Program-made: the position numbers and the translations under genes
The notes under the pieces: generated by a model
What the model was told of the DNA's origin: nothing
Seen by the model: the letters and a program-made list of their open reading frames with translations, nothing else
Database searches by the model: none
Source: CBDUXP01 sp965371225 [NCBI: uncultured bacterium]
Lineage (GTDB): Bacteria > Abyssobacteria > SURF-5 > CBDUXP01
NCBI GenBank assembly: GCA_965371225.1
Contig: CBDUXP010000010.1
Coordinates: 27,196 to 91,195 of the forward strand
Direction: 5' to 3'
Length of the DNA: 64,000 nt
Shown here: piece by piece, positions 40,703-49,600 of the stretch
Layout: the number at the start of each line of letters is the position of its first letter
Position numbering within the stretch: the stretch's first letter is position 1

Positions 40703-41656
40703 ATGATTCGGGTGCACTACCTCGACCTCTCCTCGATACCATCCCTCGAAGTTTATCTCCGGCAGATCGCGCCGTATCCGCTGCTGAACAAGCAGACGGA
40801 ATCGGACCTCTTCCGCGATGTGGCCGAGGCGCGCCACGCAAGTGAGCAGGCTGCGACCCCCAAGCTGCGCAGCACCGCGACTCTGCAGCTGGCGGAGCTG
40901 ACGGACCAAGCCGTCACCTCAAACCTGCGTCTCGTCCTCAATATCGTGTCGGAGCAGTATAACGGCTACTACGGAATCCTGTCTGCGCTCGACCTCATTC
41001 AGGCGGGCAATATGGGGCTGCTCGAAGCGGTCAAGCGGTTCGACTGGACCCGGGGCCTGCGCTTCAGTACGTACGCCACGTACTGGATCCGCAAGGAAAT
41101 ATCGCGCAGCATCAAGACGTTCAGCAAGTACGTGCGCTTGCCGGAATACATCTCCGCCGATCTGGTGAAGACGCGCGCCCTTCTGGAGAAGATGAAGCGG
41201 GAGGATCGCGCGGACCCCACCTCTATGGAGTTGGCGGCCCTCGACTTCAAGCGCAAGGATAAGCAGCGCTACTTCCGCCGGTTGCGCAAACTGGCCGCGT
41301 TCGAGCAACCCTTGAGCCTGGAGACCCCGCAGTGGTCCGACGGCAGCGGGTTCAAGATTGCAGACATGGTGGTCGCGAGCGATGCGGCGGAGATTCGCCA
41401 GGCGGCCGAGCACGGGCAGTTGAAGGGCATTGTGGCCGAAGTGCTGGACAGCTTGGCCCCGAAGGAAGAGGCCGTGGTCCGGTTGCGGTTCGGCCTGGAC
41501 GATGGGATCGAGCGGTCGCTGGACGACATCGGCCGCATGGTGGGGTGCAGTCGCGAGTACGCGCGCCAGTTGCTCAAGCGCGCCGTGACCAAGCTCAAGC
41601 AGGGCCGCCGGGCCGAAGCCCTCAGTCCGTATTGGGAGGAAACCGCTCCGGCTTAG
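40703..41656 (+). CDS. Sigma-70 family RNA polymerase sigma factor
   Basis: The 317-residue protein shows sigma region 2 (LRLVLNIVSEQYNG, DLIQAGNMGLLEAVKRFDWTRG, FSTYATYWIRKEISRSI), region 3, and region 4 with a helix-turn-helix (SLDDIGRMVGCSREYARQLLKRAV). It starts with a region 1.2-like SLEVYLRQIAPYPLLN. Length and region 4 suggest a secondary RpoD/RpoS/RpoH-type factor rather than the housekeeping one, because region 1.1 and the long non-conserved insert are absent. GAGG precedes the ATG. No anti-sigma gene is adjacent, so its signal is unknown. Confidence 0.93.
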   Translation: MIRVHYLDLSSIPSLEVYLRQIAPYPLLNKQTESDLFRDVAEARHASEQAATPKLRSTATLQLAELTDQAVTSNLRLVLNIVSEQYNGYYGILSALDLIQAGNMGLLEAVKRFDWTRGLRFSTYATYWIRKEISRSIKTFSKYVRLPEYISADLVKTRALLEKMKREDRADPTSMELAALDFKRKDKQRYFRRLRKLAAFEQPLSLETPQWSDGSGFKIADMVVASDAAEIRQAAEHGQLKGIVAEVLDSLAPKEEAVVRLRFGLDDGIERSLDDIGRMVGCSREYARQLLKRAVTKLKQGRRAEALSPYWEETAPA

Positions 41657-41668
41657 TGGGGGAACCAC

Positions 41669-41719
41669 GCAACGCGCGCTGTGACGCGCCGGTGGGTGAG
41701 GGACCTGCCGGCGCGTTGC
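41669..41719 (+). terminator. Terminator-like hairpin after the sigma gene with a competing stem
   Basis: ACGCGCCGG (41684-41692) and CCGGCGCGT (41708-41716) form a perfect 9-base-pair stem followed by TGCTGTTTC. A second perfect 9-base pairing, GCAACGCGC (41669-41677) with GCGCGTTGC (41711-41719), uses part of the same arm, so only one can form at a time. Confidence 0.55.
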
Positions 41720-41744
41720 TGTTTCGGGGCTGGATAGACCTTGG

Positions 41745-41750
41745 TAGAAT
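41745..41750 (+). promoter_or_regulatory. -10 box of the YjbQ gene, leaderless geometry
   Basis: TAGAAT ends nine bases before the ATG at 41760. The sequence from the -10 box to the start codon is nearly identical to that at 7096-7113. No ribosome-binding site is present, and the -35 region (TTTCGG) is poor. Confidence 0.5.
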
Positions 41751-41759
41751 CCCCGCACC

Positions 41760-42173
41760 ATGTGGCGGCAGGAGTGCCTGACCTTCCGGACGACCACCCG
41801 GACGGAACTGCTCGACATTACCGCGCAGGTGGAGCGGGTGCTCGCCGACGGGAGCCCCCCGCAGGGGCTGTGCACCGTCTATTCCCCCCACACCACCGGC
41901 GCGATCGCCATTCAAGAGCACGCCGACCCGGACGTGGCGCGGGACATGCTCATGGCGATCAACAAGGTCATCCCCTTCGAGGATGGCTACCGCCACGCCT
42001 CCGGCAATGCCGCGGCGCACATCAAGGCCGCCCTGGTCGGGGCGTCGGAGACGATCCCCGTGCGGGACGGGCGGCTGCAACTGGGCCGCTGGCAGGGGGT
42101 GTTCTTCTGCGAATTCGATGGGCCGCGCGCCCGCCAGGTGTTGGTGACGCTCGTCGGTGACTCTCCCGGCTAG
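41760..42173 (+). CDS. yjbQ: YjbQ family protein (UPF0047, secondary thiamine-phosphate synthase-like)
   Basis: The 137-residue protein is a full-length YjbQ-family member: the conserved PHTTGAIAIQEHADPDVARDM and HASGNAAAHIKAALVG blocks carry the metal-binding His and acidic residues, and the end GRWQGVFFCEFDGPR is typical. A member of this family can make thiamine phosphate in vitro when overproduced, but the cellular role is not settled. No thiamine gene or TPP riboswitch is visible here. Its stop shares CTAG with the convergent small gene. Confidence 0.93.
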   Translation: MWRQECLTFRTTTRTELLDITAQVERVLADGSPPQGLCTVYSPHTTGAIAIQEHADPDVARDMLMAINKVIPFEDGYRHASGNAAAHIKAALVGASETIPVRDGRLQLGRWQGVFFCEFDGPRARQVLVTLVGDSPG

Positions 42174-42559
42174 CGGGCGTGGGGCCCCGCCGGGCCGCCG
42201 CCCCACCTGCATCCCTCGACCGGGCAGCCCACCTCCACCTCCGGCGGCGGGACCGGGTGGGCTGAGGTCTCCAAATAGCCATACTCGCCGCCCAGGGCGT
42301 GATACGTGTGACAGGCGGCCGCGAAGGCCTCCTCGGCGGTGGCGTACTCCTGGTACCGGAACGTGGGGTACTGCCGGGGGTCGTACGCCGCCAGTTCCGT
42401 CGCCAGCGGCTGCCGCGCCAGCTCGACCCTGGCCGGGCCGTACTCCGAGCCCCGCTGCGCCTCCAGGATATACACCGTCCGTCCTGCGGCCGGAGCGCGC
42501 CGCCGCAGGTCCTCGATCGTCTCCCGGGCCAATGGATATCGCGTCTCCACGGCCTGCAT
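42170..42559 (-). CDS. Small protein of unknown function
   Basis: I do not recognise this 129-residue protein. GGGAGGAG stands five bases before ATG 42559, a better start than ATG 42589 in the same frame. The chain is soluble, with helices in the first 40 residues, a central QYPTFRYQEYATAEEAFAAACHTY segment split by aromatic residues, and a Pro-rich tail with a single CPVEGC pair that could bind a metal. It faces the YjbQ gene and overlaps it by four bases. Confidence 0.6.
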   Translation of the reverse strand: MQAVETRYPLARETIEDLRRRAPAAGRTVYILEAQRGSEYGPARVELARQPLATELAAYDPRQYPTFRYQEYATAEEAFAAACHTYHALGGEYGYLETSAHPVPPPEVEVGCPVEGCRWGGGPAGPHAR

Positions 42560-42593
42560 ACGCTCCTCCCGCAGGATGGTCGGACTCATGTCC

Positions 42594-42599
42594 TACAAT
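42594..42599 (+). promoter_or_regulatory. Possible -10 box of the catabolic cluster
   Basis: TACAAT lies 72 bases before the acyl-CoA dehydrogenase ATG. No good -35 box is found at the expected distance, and a second A/T-rich site (TATAGA near 42611) is an alternative. Confidence 0.3.
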
Positions 42600-42671
42600 G
42601 ACTCCGTTTTATAGACGCGCAACTCAGGATTTTCTTCCCGCCCAAGTGGCGCGTCACCGGAGGAGTGCCAC

Positions 42672-43892
42672 ATGAGCCCTGCCTATGCCCTCAGCGACGA
42701 GCAGCGGATGGTGGTGAACATGGTTCACCAGTTCGCGGAGCGGGAGATGCGCCCGGCCGCGCCGCACCACGACGAGACCGAGACCATGGCCTGGGAGGTG
42801 ATGAAGAAATTCTTCGACCTGGGCTACAAGGACATGATCATCGGCGGCAACCCCCGCGACCGAAAGTCCCGGGATCCGGACGCACCGCGCGCGCCCGCCG
42901 ACCCGGGCAGCATTCAGAGCGGCATCACGGCCGCCGCAGTCGTGGAGGAGCTGTGCTGGGGATGCGCCGGCATGGCCGTGGCCATGATGGTGACCGGTGT
43001 GGCGAGTTCGACGGTGGGCGCGTTGGGCAACCCGGAGCAACGCCAACTCTGGTACGACTGGCTGAAGGGTGACGATGCAGATGGTCGACCGAAGGTCGGC
43101 GCCTACTGCCTGACCGAGCCGGGGGCCGGCTCCGACATCGCCGGGCTCAGCACGTCCGCGACCAGAGATGGGGACCACTACGTGATCAACGGCACGAAGC
43201 AGTGGATCAGCAACGGCATCAGCGCTAGCGCGGTCACCGTCTGGACGACGATCGACAAGAGCCTCGGGCGCGCCGGGTTCCGCTGCTTCATGGTGCCCAA
43301 GGGGCATCCCGGCTTCCGGCCGGGTAAGAAGGAATCGAAGCTGGGCCTGCGCGCGAGCGAAACCGCGGCGGTCATCTTCGAGGACTGTCGCGTGCCTGCC
43401 GACTGGCTGTTGCAGAAGGCCGAGCAGGAAGGCATCGGCGGCGCCAAGCGGGCGCTCGCGGGGTCGCGGCCCCTCGTCGGCGCCATGGCGCTCGGTATCG
43501 CCCGCGCGGCGTTCGAGTACGCGCTGGAGTGGACGAAGGAGCGGGTAGCTTTTGGCGGGCCGGTGGCCAGCAAGCAGGCGGTGGCGTTTCAATTCGCCGA
43601 GATGGCGACGAAGATCGATGCGGCGCGGCTGCTCTGCCACCGGGCCGCCGCGCTCGCGGACCGCGGCGAGCCCTCGGGCAAAGAAGGCTCCATGGCCAAG
43701 TGGTATGCGGCCGAAGTCGCCATGGAGACGACGGAACTCTGCCTGCAACTCATGGGCGGCTACGGGTACTCGAAGGAATACCCCGTCGAAAAGTGGCACC
43801 GGGACGCGCGCATCTTCAACATCTTCGAAGGCACGGGCATGATCCAACGCCGCATCATCGCCAAGGAACTCATCGGGGTGGTGAACGACTGA
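42672..43892 (+). CDS. Acyl-CoA dehydrogenase
   Basis: This 406-residue flavoenzyme has the FAD-site block YCLTEPGAGSDIAG, the GFRCFMVPKGHPGF strand, and the C-terminal IFEGTGMIQRR. The Glu of this last block is in the position of the catalytic base of medium- and short-chain enzymes. It introduces a 2,3 double bond into an acyl-CoA. CCGGAGGAG gives a strong ribosome-binding site before the ATG. It is the first of four same-strand genes (dehydrogenase, isomerase, hydrolase, flavin monooxygenase) that look like a degradation pathway for a cyclic or branched compound. Confidence 0.95.
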   Translation: MSPAYALSDEQRMVVNMVHQFAEREMRPAAPHHDETETMAWEVMKKFFDLGYKDMIIGGNPRDRKSRDPDAPRAPADPGSIQSGITAAAVVEELCWGCAGMAVAMMVTGVASSTVGALGNPEQRQLWYDWLKGDDADGRPKVGAYCLTEPGAGSDIAGLSTSATRDGDHYVINGTKQWISNGISASAVTVWTTIDKSLGRAGFRCFMVPKGHPGFRPGKKESKLGLRASETAAVIFEDCRVPADWLLQKAEQEGIGGAKRALAGSRPLVGAMALGIARAAFEYALEWTKERVAFGGPVASKQAVAFQFAEMATKIDAARLLCHRAAALADRGEPSGKEGSMAKWYAAEVAMETTELCLQLMGGYGYSKEYPVEKWHRDARIFNIFEGTGMIQRRIIAKELIGVVND

Positions 43893-43903
43893 GGGGCTGC
43901 GCG

Positions 43904-44497
43904 ATGACGACGACCATTCGGTATATCTACTCGTATCTCAGCCCGTATAGCTATCTCGCCGACTGCCGATTGGCGGAAGTGCTCGCGCCGTTCGACGTGG
44001 AGCTGGATTACATTCCGGTCGTGCCGCCGGCCCGGGAAGATGGCAAGCGGATCAAGCCGCGGCCGGAGGCCGAGACGAGCTATATCGTGGAGGATGCGGC
44101 GCGCGTGGCGAAGCGGTTCGGCATTCCGCTCGCGCGCTACGACGGCTATCCCGACTGCGAGAAGATGAGCGTCGGCCTGCACGCGGTGCGGCACCTGGGC
44201 GGCAACTGGATGGCCTACCACACGGCCGCGTTCGCCGCGCGCTTCGTGGACCCCGTGGACCCGGCCGCGGACGACACCCTGCGCGCGCTCGCCGCAACAG
44301 CCGGAGTGGATGCCGCCGCGTTCTTGGACGCGCTCGGGAGTGAAGAGGTGCAACAGGCCTACCGGAGCAAGGCGATGGAAGGCGTGCAATGCGGACTGTT
44401 CGGCGTGCCCACCTTCGTGCTGCCCAGCGGCGAGCGCTTCTGGGGACAAGACCGCCTGGAGTACCTAGCGCTGGCGCTTCAGGACGGGCGTGTATAG
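43904..44497 (+). CDS. DsbA-family protein, 2-hydroxychromene-2-carboxylate isomerase type
   Basis: The protein has 197 residues from ATG 43904, preceded by GAGGGG. The N-terminus YIYSYLSPYSYLA matches the start of these glutathione-dependent isomerases, where Ser replaces the DsbA cysteines and activates the thiol. FGVPTFVLPSGERFWGQDRLEYL is the conserved end with the cis-Pro. Known members act on the naphthalene-degradation intermediate; many others are unassigned. It follows the dehydrogenase by 11 bases in the same cluster. Confidence 0.88.
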   Translation: MTTTIRYIYSYLSPYSYLADCRLAEVLAPFDVELDYIPVVPPAREDGKRIKPRPEAETSYIVEDAARVAKRFGIPLARYDGYPDCEKMSVGLHAVRHLGGNWMAYHTAAFAARFVDPVDPAADDTLRALAATAGVDAAAFLDALGSEEVQQAYRSKAMEGVQCGLFGVPTFVLPSGERFWGQDRLEYLALALQDGRV

Positions 44498-44519
44498 TGC
44501 TGCCGCTGCGGGCTGCCTC
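44493..44519 (+). promoter_or_regulatory. Possible internal -10 box and leader hairpin before the hydrolase gene
   Basis: TATAGT (44493-44498) spans the isomerase stop. It is followed by a perfect stem of CCGCTGCG with CGCAGCGG in the 94-base gap before the hydrolase. This could be an internal promoter or a processing hairpin. Confidence 0.3.
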
Positions 44520-44591
44520 GCGCAGCGGACGCCGGCTGCCGGCTCCGTGAACCGCCCATCGCGCCTCGGGCCCGCGCGGGAGGGATGAAGC

Positions 44592-45374
44592 GTGACTGCC
44601 GCCGTTTGCCGGAGCGAAACCGTCGAGGTTTTCGACTACCAGGTGCCCGTGCAGATTGGCGGGGACGGGCCGCCGCTCCTCCTGTTGCATGGCGCCGGCG
44701 GCGCGGGCGCGTGGCTGGAGTTCCACGAGCGCCTCGCCACCGCCTTCACGGTCTACGCTCCGGCGCATCCGGGCTTCGCCGGGACTCCGCTGCCCGGTTG
44801 GGTGCGGGGGGTCGACGACCTGGCGTTCCATTACGTTGACCTCATTCGCGCGCTCGGTCTGGCCCAACCGGCCGTCGTCGGCCATTCCCTGGGCGGGTGG
44901 ATCGCCACGGAATTGGCGGTGACCCGGCCGGACCTGCTCGGCCCGCTGGTGCTCCTCAGTGCGCTTGGGGTGCGGCCGGAACAGCCCATGCCGGACCTGT
45001 TCATCATGGAGCCCGCCGAAGCCATGAGTCTGCTCTTCGCCGATCCGTCCAAGGCGATGGCGCTAATGCCCGGTGAATTCGGGATCGATGCGATCGTGCG
45101 GATGTATGAGGAACAGGGCGCGGTCGCACGCCTCATGTGGAAGCGGCCGTATAGCCAGAAGCTGCGCCGCCGACTGCACCACATCGCCAGTCCCACGCTG
45201 GTGCTGTGGGGCGACGGGGACCAACTGCTGCCCCCCAGCCATGGCGAGCGCTTGGCCGCCGAGATTGCGGGTGCGCGCTTCCAGCAGATCGCCGGCGCGG
45301 GGCATGCGGTACAGATCGATGCTCCGGCGGAGACGGCCGAGGCCATCATCGCGTTCGCGCGGAACGGAACTTAG
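44592..45374 (+). CDS. Alpha/beta-fold hydrolase
   Basis: This 260-residue protein has the oxyanion HGAGGAGAW, the nucleophile elbow VVGHSLGGW with the catalytic Ser, an Asp in LVLWGDGDQLLPP, and the catalytic His in GAGHAVQIDAP, so the triad is complete. The family includes C-C and ester hydrolases of ring-cleavage pathways, which fits the neighbours. The GTG start follows GGGAGGG. The stop is eight bases from the monooxygenase start. Confidence 0.9.
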   Translation: MTAAVCRSETVEVFDYQVPVQIGGDGPPLLLLHGAGGAGAWLEFHERLATAFTVYAPAHPGFAGTPLPGWVRGVDDLAFHYVDLIRALGLAQPAVVGHSLGGWIATELAVTRPDLLGPLVLLSALGVRPEQPMPDLFIMEPAEAMSLLFADPSKAMALMPGEFGIDAIVRMYEEQGAVARLMWKRPYSQKLRRRLHHIASPTLVLWGDGDQLLPPSHGERLAAEIAGARFQQIAGAGHAVQIDAPAETAEAIIAFARNGT

Positions 45375-45382
45375 GGGGGCGC

Positions 45383-46558
45383 ATGGAGCTGTTTTTCTTT
45401 CACTTGATGCCGTGGCCGCACATTCCGGCCGACTTCAAAAACACGAATCGCAGTTCGTGGGTCGTGTTCTCCAATTCGCACTACGATCCGGTAGCGGGGG
45501 AACGCATCTACAACGAGTATCTGGACCAGCTCGAGTATGCGGACCAGCTCGGCTTCGACGCGATCTGCGTGAACGAGCACCACCAGAACGCGTACGGCAC
45601 CATGCCCTCGCCGAACATCGTGGCGGCCATGCTGGCGCGGCGCACCAAACGCGCGAAGATCGCCCTGTTGGGCAACGGTATCTGCATCCGCGACAATCCG
45701 CTGCGGATCGCCGAAGAAGTCGCCATGCTGGACGTGGTCAGCGGCGGACGCATCATCTCGGGCTTTGTGCGGGGGATCGGGTGCGAGTACTTCTCGCTCA
45801 ATTTCGATCCCTCCCAATCCCGCGACCGGTTCTACGAAGCGCACGACCTCATCATCAAGGCGTGGACGGAGCCGGGGCCCTTCGTCTGGGACGGCGAGCA
45901 TTATCACTTCCGCTACGTCAACGTGTGGCCCCGCCCCTTGCAGCAGCCCCACCCGCCGATCTTCTGTCCTTCGCAAGGGTCGAGCGAGACCATCAAGTGG
46001 GCCGCCGCGCGGAAGTATCCGTACATCTGCACCTTCACGCCCATGGACCTGCTCCAGCGGTACTACGACATGTACCGCGAGCTGGCGGAGACCGAACACG
46101 GATATACGGCCGGGCCGGAACAGTTCGGGTGGACGTCCGTGGTCCACTTGGCGGACGACGAGAAGACCGCCGTCGAAAGCATCCGCCCCCATATGGAGTA
46201 TTTCGCCGAGCGCTGTTTCGCCATACCGCGCCAGATGCTCATGCCCCCGGGGTATACCACGTCGCGTTCCTTGCGGGGCATGATCGAGGCCCGGGGGACC
46301 GGCGGCTTCGACTTTGACTTCGATGGCGCGATCGAGCGCGGCGAGGCGCTGATCGGCACCCCCGAGCAGGTCGGCGAGCGCCTGGTCCGGAACATGGAGC
46401 AGGCGGGGGCCGGCATCTTTATGGGCACGTTTCAGATTGGCGACATGCCTCACGACAAGGTGATGCGGACCCTGGAGCTGTTCGCCGAGAAGGTCATGCC
46501 GTATCTGCCCAAGCCCAAGGCCGGGGTCACGCAGCCCGACACCGCGAGCCGCGCGTAA
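45383..46558 (+). CDS. Luciferase-like (LLM class) flavin-dependent oxidoreductase
   Basis: This 391-residue TIM-barrel flavoprotein has the LLM start (DQLGFDAICVNEHHQ), the DVVSGGRIISGFVRG strand, and a typical end region IGTPEQVGERL. LLM enzymes use reduced FMN or F420 to oxidise or reduce substrates. This one resembles the larger group found in degradation clusters rather than alkanesulfonate or luciferase subunits. It probably acts with the hydrolase encoded just before it. GGGGGG lies close to the ATG. Confidence 0.9.
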   Translation: MELFFFHLMPWPHIPADFKNTNRSSWVVFSNSHYDPVAGERIYNEYLDQLEYADQLGFDAICVNEHHQNAYGTMPSPNIVAAMLARRTKRAKIALLGNGICIRDNPLRIAEEVAMLDVVSGGRIISGFVRGIGCEYFSLNFDPSQSRDRFYEAHDLIIKAWTEPGPFVWDGEHYHFRYVNVWPRPLQQPHPPIFCPSQGSSETIKWAAARKYPYICTFTPMDLLQRYYDMYRELAETEHGYTAGPEQFGWTSVVHLADDEKTAVESIRPHMEYFAERCFAIPRQMLMPPGYTTSRSLRGMIEARGTGGFDFDFDGAIERGEALIGTPEQVGERLVRNMEQAGAGIFMGTFQIGDMPHDKVMRTLELFAEKVMPYLPKPKAGVTQPDTASRA

Positions 46559-46603
46559 CGGGCCGGTATGCCGCGGTCGATGCTGGCCCGCTGGGCGGTA
46601 CGG

Positions 46604-46650
46604 TATACTCCCCCGCTGAGGCTCGTGCCCGGGGCCGCACATCGGGGGGA
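46604..46650 (+). promoter_or_regulatory. -10 box and ribosome-binding site of the kinase-cyclase gene
   Basis: TATACT (46604-46609) is the likely -10 box, with no good -35 box. GGGGGGA (46644-46650) stands five bases before ATG 46656, favouring that start over ATG 46650, which would overlap the site. Confidence 0.45.
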
Positions 46651-46655
46651 TGTTG

Positions 46656-49600
46656 ATGGACTGTGTTGCATGCGGCCAGGCGAACCGGGCCGGCGCCAGA
46701 TTTTGTGACGGTTGCGGCGCGTCGCTGGCGCCGCAGTGTCCCAGCTGCAGCGCCGCGCTCCGACCGGGGGCGCGGTTCTGCGATCATTGTGGCCACCAAC
46801 TGGCCGCCGGGTCCTCTCCAAGCGCACCATCCGCCCCGTCGACACCCGCGCCCGCCGCGCAGGCGCCCGTGCTACCCAGGTCGTTCGCGGACGGGCGTTA
46901 CCAGGTCAAGACTCTGCTTGGCGAAGGCGGGCGCAAGCGCGTGTACCTGGCGCAGGACACGCGCCTGGACCGCGACGTGGCGCTCGCGGTGGTCAAGACG
47001 GAAGGCCTGGACGATGACGGCCGCGTGCGCATCCGGCGCGAGGCGCAGGCGATGGGCCGCCTGGGGGATCATCCGCACATCGTCACCGTGTTCGACGTGG
47101 GAGACGACAACGGCCAACTCTACATCGTCAGCCAGCACATGGCCGGTGGCGATCTGGAAGTCAAGCTCCGCGAGGCGGACGGGCATGGGATGCCCATCGA
47201 CGACGCGCTGCGCATCTGCGACGAGGTCGCGCAGGCGCTCGAACACGCACACGAACGGGAGATTATCCACCGGGACTTGAAGCCCGGGAATGTGTGGCTC
47301 GATTCCACCGGCACGGCGAAGCTGGGAGACTTCGGCCTCGCCGTGGACCTGGAACGTTCGCGCATTACGCAAGAGGGGATGATCGTCGGCACCGCCACGT
47401 ACCTGGCGCCGGAGCAAGCGGTGGGTGGCGTGCCGGACGCGCGGAGCGACCTGTACGCCCTGGGCTGCGTCCTCTATGAGTTGCTGACGGGCCGGCCGCC
47501 GTTCCTGGGGGACGACGCGGTCTCCATCATCAGCCAACACTTGAATACGGCCCCCGTGGCGCCCTCCTGGCACAACAGCGACGTCTCCGCGGGCCTCGAG
47601 GCGCTGGTGCTGGACCTGCTGGCCAAGGCGCCGGACGATCGGCCGCCCTCCGCGCAGGCCGTGCGCGAGCGCACCCGGCAGATTGTCGAAACCGCCGCCG
47701 TGGCCGTGGCGGTGCCCTCCGCCGTGTCGCAAGTGCGGCGCCCGAGCGGGGTGGAACACGTGGTGTTTGGCCGCTTCATTGGCCGGCAGGAAGAATTGGC
47801 CGCGGTCAAGGCGGGAGTCGACGCCGCGCTGGGCGGCCGGGGTGCGCTGGTGATGGTGGTGGGGGAGCCGGGCATCGGCAAGACCCGTCTCAGCGAAGAG
47901 ACGGGGGTGTACGCGCAGTTGCGCGGCGCGCAATTCCTCGTCGGTCGCTGCCACGAGACGGAGGCGGGACTGCCGTATCTCCCGTTCGTGGAAGCCATCG
48001 GTGAGTACGTGGCCGATCGCCCGGAAGAGGCGCTCCGCAGCGAACTGGGCAGCGGCGGGTCCGATGTGGCGAAGCTCGTGTCCGACATCCGCCGGCGCCT
48101 GCCCGACCTGCCCCCCGCCGCGCAGGTGGAGCCCGAGCAGGAACGCTACCGCCTGTTCGAGAGCGTCACCACGTTCCTGGTCAACGCGTCGCACGCCAAC
48201 CCCATCGTGCTCGTGCTCGAGGACATTCACTGGGCGGACCGGCCGACGCTGCTGCTGATGCAGCATCTCGCGCGCAAGGTGGCGCAGAGCCGGTTGCTGG
48301 TCATCGGCACGTACCGCGACGTGGAACTGGACCGGCAGCACCCGCTGTCCCCCGTGCTGGCCGAGCTGCGCCGGGAGCGGTTGTACCAGCGCGTGCTGTT
48401 GCGCGGCATGTCGGTCGAGGAGGTGGCGGACATGCTGACCGCCGGCGCCGCAGAGCGTATGGGCGGTCCGGCCATCGGGCTCGCACGCGCCATCCACCGG
48501 GAGACGGAGGGCAACCCGTTCTTCGTCGAGGAAGTGGTGCGCCACCTGGTGGATTCGGGGGGCCTCGCGCGGAACGACGAGGGCAACTGGATCGTGACCG
48601 GCGACGTGCGGGACATCGGCATTCCGGAGGGCGTCCGGCAGGTGGTCGGCCATCGACTCTCGAACTTGAGTGGTCCGTGCAATGACGTGCTGAGCCACGG
48701 CGCAGTGCTCGGGCGCGAGTTCGCGTTCGACGTGTTGCAACGCATGACTGGGCTCGATCACGAGCCGCTGCTGGACGCTATCGAAGAAGCGATGAACGCG
48801 GACCTGATCGGCGAACGGGCCAGCCGCGGCCAACCGCGGTATGCGTTTGCGCACGCGCTGGTGCGGCAGACGTTGTACGACGAGCTGAGTCTGCCGCGGA
48901 AGCAACGGCGACACCTGAAGGCGGCTGAGGCCATCGAGGCGACCTACACGCGGAACCTGGCGCCGCACGTGCCGGAGTTGGCGTCCCATTACCGGCTGGC
49001 GGGAGCCGCGGCGGACCCGCAGAAGACGCAGGACTTTGCCATTCAGGCGGCGCAGGCGGCCGCCGACGTGTTCGGCTGGGAAGACTCCATCAAGCACCTG
49101 CAGACGGCGTTGGAAGTGTTGGAGGAGACCGGCGGGGACGAGACGGTGCGCGCCGCCGTGTTGGAGAATTTGGGCGCGCTCATGTATGTCACGGGCATCG
49201 ACCCGGAGTTAGGCCTGGACTACTACGACCGGGCCCGGGCGATCCACGAAGCGGACGGCCGCACCGAACGGGCGGCCCAGTTGCACTCGCGCATGGGCTT
49301 CCTGTGCTCGTTTTATTTCGACAGCATGGACATTCCCCGCGCCGAGCGGCACTTTGCGGCAGCCGCCCCCGTGCTCGCGGAGGGCCTACCCCGCCCGGGT
49401 CAGGTGTACTACTACATAGGAATCGCGGCGGCGGCGGTGTGGGGCGAACGGCTGCGGGACAGCGCGCCGGCGAGCAAACGGGCTATGGAACTCGCCGAGG
49501 CGATTGGCAACGAAGGCCTCTGGGCGAACGCCGCCACGATTCATGGATTCACGTTAGGAATGATGGGACAGCGCGAAGCAGGTCTGGCGCTCTGCGAACG

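Noticed and set aside
41657-41760. A thiamine-pyrophosphate riboswitch before yjbQ
   Set aside because: The conserved CTGAGA-type core is absent; the structure is better read as a terminator or attenuator after the sigma gene.
45383-46558. The LLM flavoprotein as a luciferase subunit partnering luxC/luxE
   Set aside because: It is 9 kb away on the other strand, sits in a catabolic cluster and resembles general LLM enzymes. No second luciferase subunit is present, so bioluminescence is not supported.
46872-49097. A 741-codon antisense open frame inside the kinase-cyclase gene
   Set aside because: High GC leaves antisense frames open by chance; the sense strand encodes intact kinase and ATPase motifs and no start or domain supports the antisense protein.
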